Assembly: GCA_017962285.1 (NCBI GenBank)
Contig: JAGCVR010000041.1
Coordinates: 1 to 7,782, forward strand
From: Muribaculaceae bacterium
Lineage (GTDB): Bacteria > Bacteroidota > Bacteroidia > Bacteroidales > Muribaculaceae
Length of the DNA: 7,782 nucleotides
Direction: 5' to 3'
Each line of letters opens with the position of its first letter. Within the stretch, counting starts at the first letter, position 1. Below, piece after piece: positions 5,804 to 7,782 of the stretch. The notes beneath the pieces are model-generated. The model was not told the DNA's origin. It saw only the letters and a list, made by a program, of their open reading frames with translations, and searched no databases. The translations under genes were made by a program, and so were the position numbers.

Positions 5804-6658
5804 ATGGGAAATAGAACTCTATACGTAAGCGACCTCGACGGAACTCTGTTGACAAGCGAATCGCGCGTGAGCGAGCATACGGCAAGTGTGCTCAATGCCC
5901 TTATCGCCGCGGGCGCAATGTTTACGGTTGCCACAGCCCGCACACCCGCCACTGTGACCGAATTGCTTGCAGGCGTAAATGTGGAGTTGCCCATGCTCAC
6001 CCTTTCAGGCTCCGCCCTTTGGGACAACAAGCACAAATGTTACACCCGTGTCAGCGCCATTCCTCAGGATGTGGTATGCGCCATTGCCGATGTCATGGAG
6101 CGTCATGGTGTGCAGCCTTTTGTGTACCGGCAGCATGGCGCCCTGCTCCACACTCATCACTATGGTGAAATGAGCGTTGTGGAGCGAAGGTTTGTGGAAG
6201 AACGCAAAAACCTGAAATTGAAAAAATTCTTTCTCAACGACAAGGACTATCGCCACAATCCCGACAAAGCCATCCTCATGTTCTCTCACCGCGAATACGA
6301 GAAACTCCGCCCTGTGGCTGAGGAACTACGGGAAAAGGTAAACTGCCAGGTGATGTTCTATCACGATATCGTTGACCCATCAATAGGTCTTCTCGAAGTG
6401 TATGCCCAGGGATGCACCAAGGCTGCCGCAGTGAGCGCTCTCGCAAAATCGGTGGGAGCCGACAGGATTGTGGTATTCGGCGACAACCGGAACGACATCC
6501 CAATGTTCAAGGTTGCGAACCACAGTGTGGCTATGGGTAACGCATTTGATGAAGTGAAACGGGAGGCGTCGGAAGTTATAGGCGACAACGATCACGACTC
6601 CGTGGCGCTCTGGATTGAACAGGATTTCCAAAAATCACGAACCGACATCTCATTATGA
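5804..6658 (+). CDS. Cof-type HAD-IIB family hydrolase
   Basis: A 284-residue cytoplasmic phosphatase of the haloacid dehalogenase superfamily, Cof/YidA-like subfamily IIB, with the usual length. Motif I is VSDLDGTLL (8-16), where Asp10 is the nucleophile and Asp12 the acid/base. Motif II is at TVATAR (41-46; Thr44), with a second conserved Ser/Gly segment at 66-71. Motif III is Lys206 in CTKAAAV, and motif IV is FGDNRNDIPMF (225-235) with Asp227 and Asp231 holding Mg2+. Residues about 85-190 form the C2 cap that sets substrate choice. Relatives dephosphorylate sugar phosphates, pyridoxal phosphate or flavin nucleotides, and the sequence does not say which. I chose the ATG at 5804; a TTG two codons upstream is in frame but has no support over ATG. 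The last codons overlap the kinase start (ATGA), so the two genes are probably translationally coupled and share the promoter at 5727-5758. Confidence 0.9.
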   Translation: MGNRTLYVSDLDGTLLTSESRVSEHTASVLNALIAAGAMFTVATARTPATVTELLAGVNVELPMLTLSGSALWDNKHKCYTRVSAIPQDVVCAIADVMERHGVQPFVYRQHGALLHTHHYGEMSVVERRFVEERKNLKLKKFFLNDKDYRHNPDKAILMFSHREYEKLRPVAEELREKVNCQVMFYHDIVDPSIGLLEVYAQGCTKAAAVSALAKSVGADRIVVFGDNRNDIPMFKVANHSVAMGNAFDEVKREASEVIGDNDHDSVALWIEQDFQKSRTDISL

Positions 6659-7782
6659 AGTTTAGAAACATATACGATTCTCGACGCATTTGGAAAATGG
6701 GACTTGTAACGGTCTCTATTACCCTGGTGGCGGTGTTCATCTATATATCCAACAATCTGGTGAAGGATCTCGCAAAACAGGAACGCGACAGAATGGAAAT
6801 CTGGGCCGATGCCACCAGGCGGCTCGCCTCAATCAGCAGCGATGTGGCTCCCGACGACAGCACCGGCGCTGCCCCGATGATGTCAACCGACATTGATTTC
6901 CTTCTCCGGATCATCGAGGGAAACCACAACATTCCCGTGCTTCTGGTCGATGACTTCGGCAACATATTGCTGCACCGCAACTTCAACCTGCCAGAACCTG
7001 TCGACAGCCTCGCCATCGGGGCACTTTCGCCGGCTAACGAACAATACCTTAAGAAAAAACTGAATTCCCTGAGCAATTCTCAGAATAAAATCGACATCAA
7101 TATCGATGCCGCCACAACCCAACACCTTTTCTACGAGGACTCCACCGTTCTCAGGCGGCTCGCTTTCTATCCCTATATTCAACTCGCCGTGATGATTATC
7201 TTCATCGCTGTGGCATACTTCGCTCTTATCAGCGTGAAAAAAGCCGAACAGAACAAGGTGTGGGTGGGTCTTTCCAAGGAAACGGCACATCAGCTCGGCA
7301 CCCCAATCTCATCACTTATGGCGTGGACCGAAATGCTCGGTTCAATGGGCGTGGAACAGGAGATTGTCAGCGACATGAACAAGGATGTGAACCGACTCGG
7401 CGTTATTGCCGACCGCTTCAGCAAAATCGGTTCAATGCCCGACAAGGAACTCACTTTCATCAACCAGGCTGTGGAGCACAGTCTTGAATACATGAGCAAC
7501 CGCATTCCGAAACGCGTCACTCTCACCGTCGTCACCGACCCGAAACAGGACTGCGGCGTGATGTTGTGCAACTCTCTGTTCGAGTGGGTTATGGAAAATC
7601 TTACAAAAAATGCTGTTGACGCAATGGGCGGGGAAGGAAAACTCAACATTCAGGTTACTAACTCAGCACATGGCGTTCAGATTTTGGTGAGCGACACCGG
7701 CAAAGGTATTGAGAGAAAGAATTTCAAGACAGTGTTCAATCCGGGATACACAACAAAAAAACGGGGATGGGGTCTGGGACTG
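6655..7782 (+). CDS. Membrane sensor histidine kinase, 3' end missing
   Basis: The first 376 residues of a sensor kinase of a two-component system. It begins MKFRNIYDSRRIWKMG with a transmembrane helix at about 13-31, an extracytoplasmic sensor region at about 32-173 of no family I recognise, and a second helix at about 174-192. The phospho-acceptor box follows after only 20 residues: KETAHQLGTPISSL with His212, so no HAMP or PAS domain fits between. The catalytic domain has the N box ENLTKNAVDAM (Asn315, Asn319), the G1 box DTGKGI (347-352) and FNPGYTTKKRGWGLGL (361-376), which is the F box and glycine-rich lid. Probably only about 20-40 residues are missing. The start is the ATG inside the HAD stop (ATGA overlap). 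The response regulator is not in the window and may lie downstream. The Gln after His212, where Glu or Asp is usual, is notable. Kinase class is near certain; the signal is unknown. Confidence 0.93.
   Translation, partial: MKFRNIYDSRRIWKMGLVTVSITLVAVFIYISNNLVKDLAKQERDRMEIWADATRRLASISSDVAPDDSTGAAPMMSTDIDFLLRIIEGNHNIPVLLVDDFGNILLHRNFNLPEPVDSLAIGALSPANEQYLKKKLNSLSNSQNKIDINIDAATTQHLFYEDSTVLRRLAFYPYIQLAVMIIFIAVAYFALISVKKAEQNKVWVGLSKETAHQLGTPISSLMAWTEMLGSMGVEQEIVSDMNKDVNRLGVIADRFSKIGSMPDKELTFINQAVEHSLEYMSNRIPKRVTLTVVTDPKQDCGVMLCNSLFEWVMENLTKNAVDAMGGEGKLNIQVTNSAHGVQILVSDTGKGIERKNFKTVFNPGYTTKKRGWGLGL

Overview
The window looks like a Bacteroidales chromosome segment, perhaps Muribaculaceae-like at a GC content near 50% (the family assignment is inference). 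Three things point there. The very large DUF2723/TMEM260-type membrane glycosyltransferase is characteristic of Bacteroidetes. The intergenic gaps hold Bacteroides-type promoter elements (TTTG, about 20 nt, TAnnTTTG) rather than sigma70 boxes. Translation starts sit in AT-rich leaders without clear Shine-Dalgarno sequences. I see no mobile element, tRNA, rRNA or CRISPR array.

Layout. Positions 1-252 (minus) hold the first 84 codons of a rhamnulokinase (rhaB/rhaK), cut by the window edge, the entry enzyme of L-rhamnose catabolism. Positions 253-513 are a gene-free gap with a candidate rhaB promoter, a GC-richer leader that contains two tiny overlapping reading frames, and three AT-rich inverted repeats. 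Positions 514-5647 (minus) hold three genes with short gaps that read as one operon: a 1169-residue DUF2723 polytopic membrane protein (probable protein O-mannosyltransferase family), then a 206-residue NodB-type polysaccharide deacetylase without a signal peptide, then epoxyqueuosine reductase QueG. Positions 5648-5803 are a divergent promoter region with two back-to-back Bacteroides-type promoters and an operator-like near-palindrome. Positions 5804-7782 (plus) hold a Cof-type HAD hydrolase whose stop codon overlaps the start of a membrane sensor histidine kinase, which runs off the right edge just after its glycine-rich ATP-lid motif.

How the genes may work together. The first two genes of the minus-strand operon suggest glycan work at the inner membrane: a GT-C-like enzyme that acts in the periplasm on proteins, and a deacetylase that by its lack of an export signal may act on a cytoplasmic or lipid-linked glycan. 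QueG, a tRNA-modification enzyme dependent on cobalamin and Fe-S clusters, appears to be a co-transcribed passenger. On the other side, the HAD phosphatase and the kinase are translationally coupled. The kinase is unusual: it has no HAMP domain, a Gln directly after the phospho-acceptor His, and three matches to the Bacteroidetes O-glycosylation motif in its external domain. That gives a speculative link to the glycosyltransferase encoded next door. Most genes are recognisable core genes. The novelty is in the glycosyltransferase/deacetylase pairing, the sensor kinase and the two regulatory gaps.
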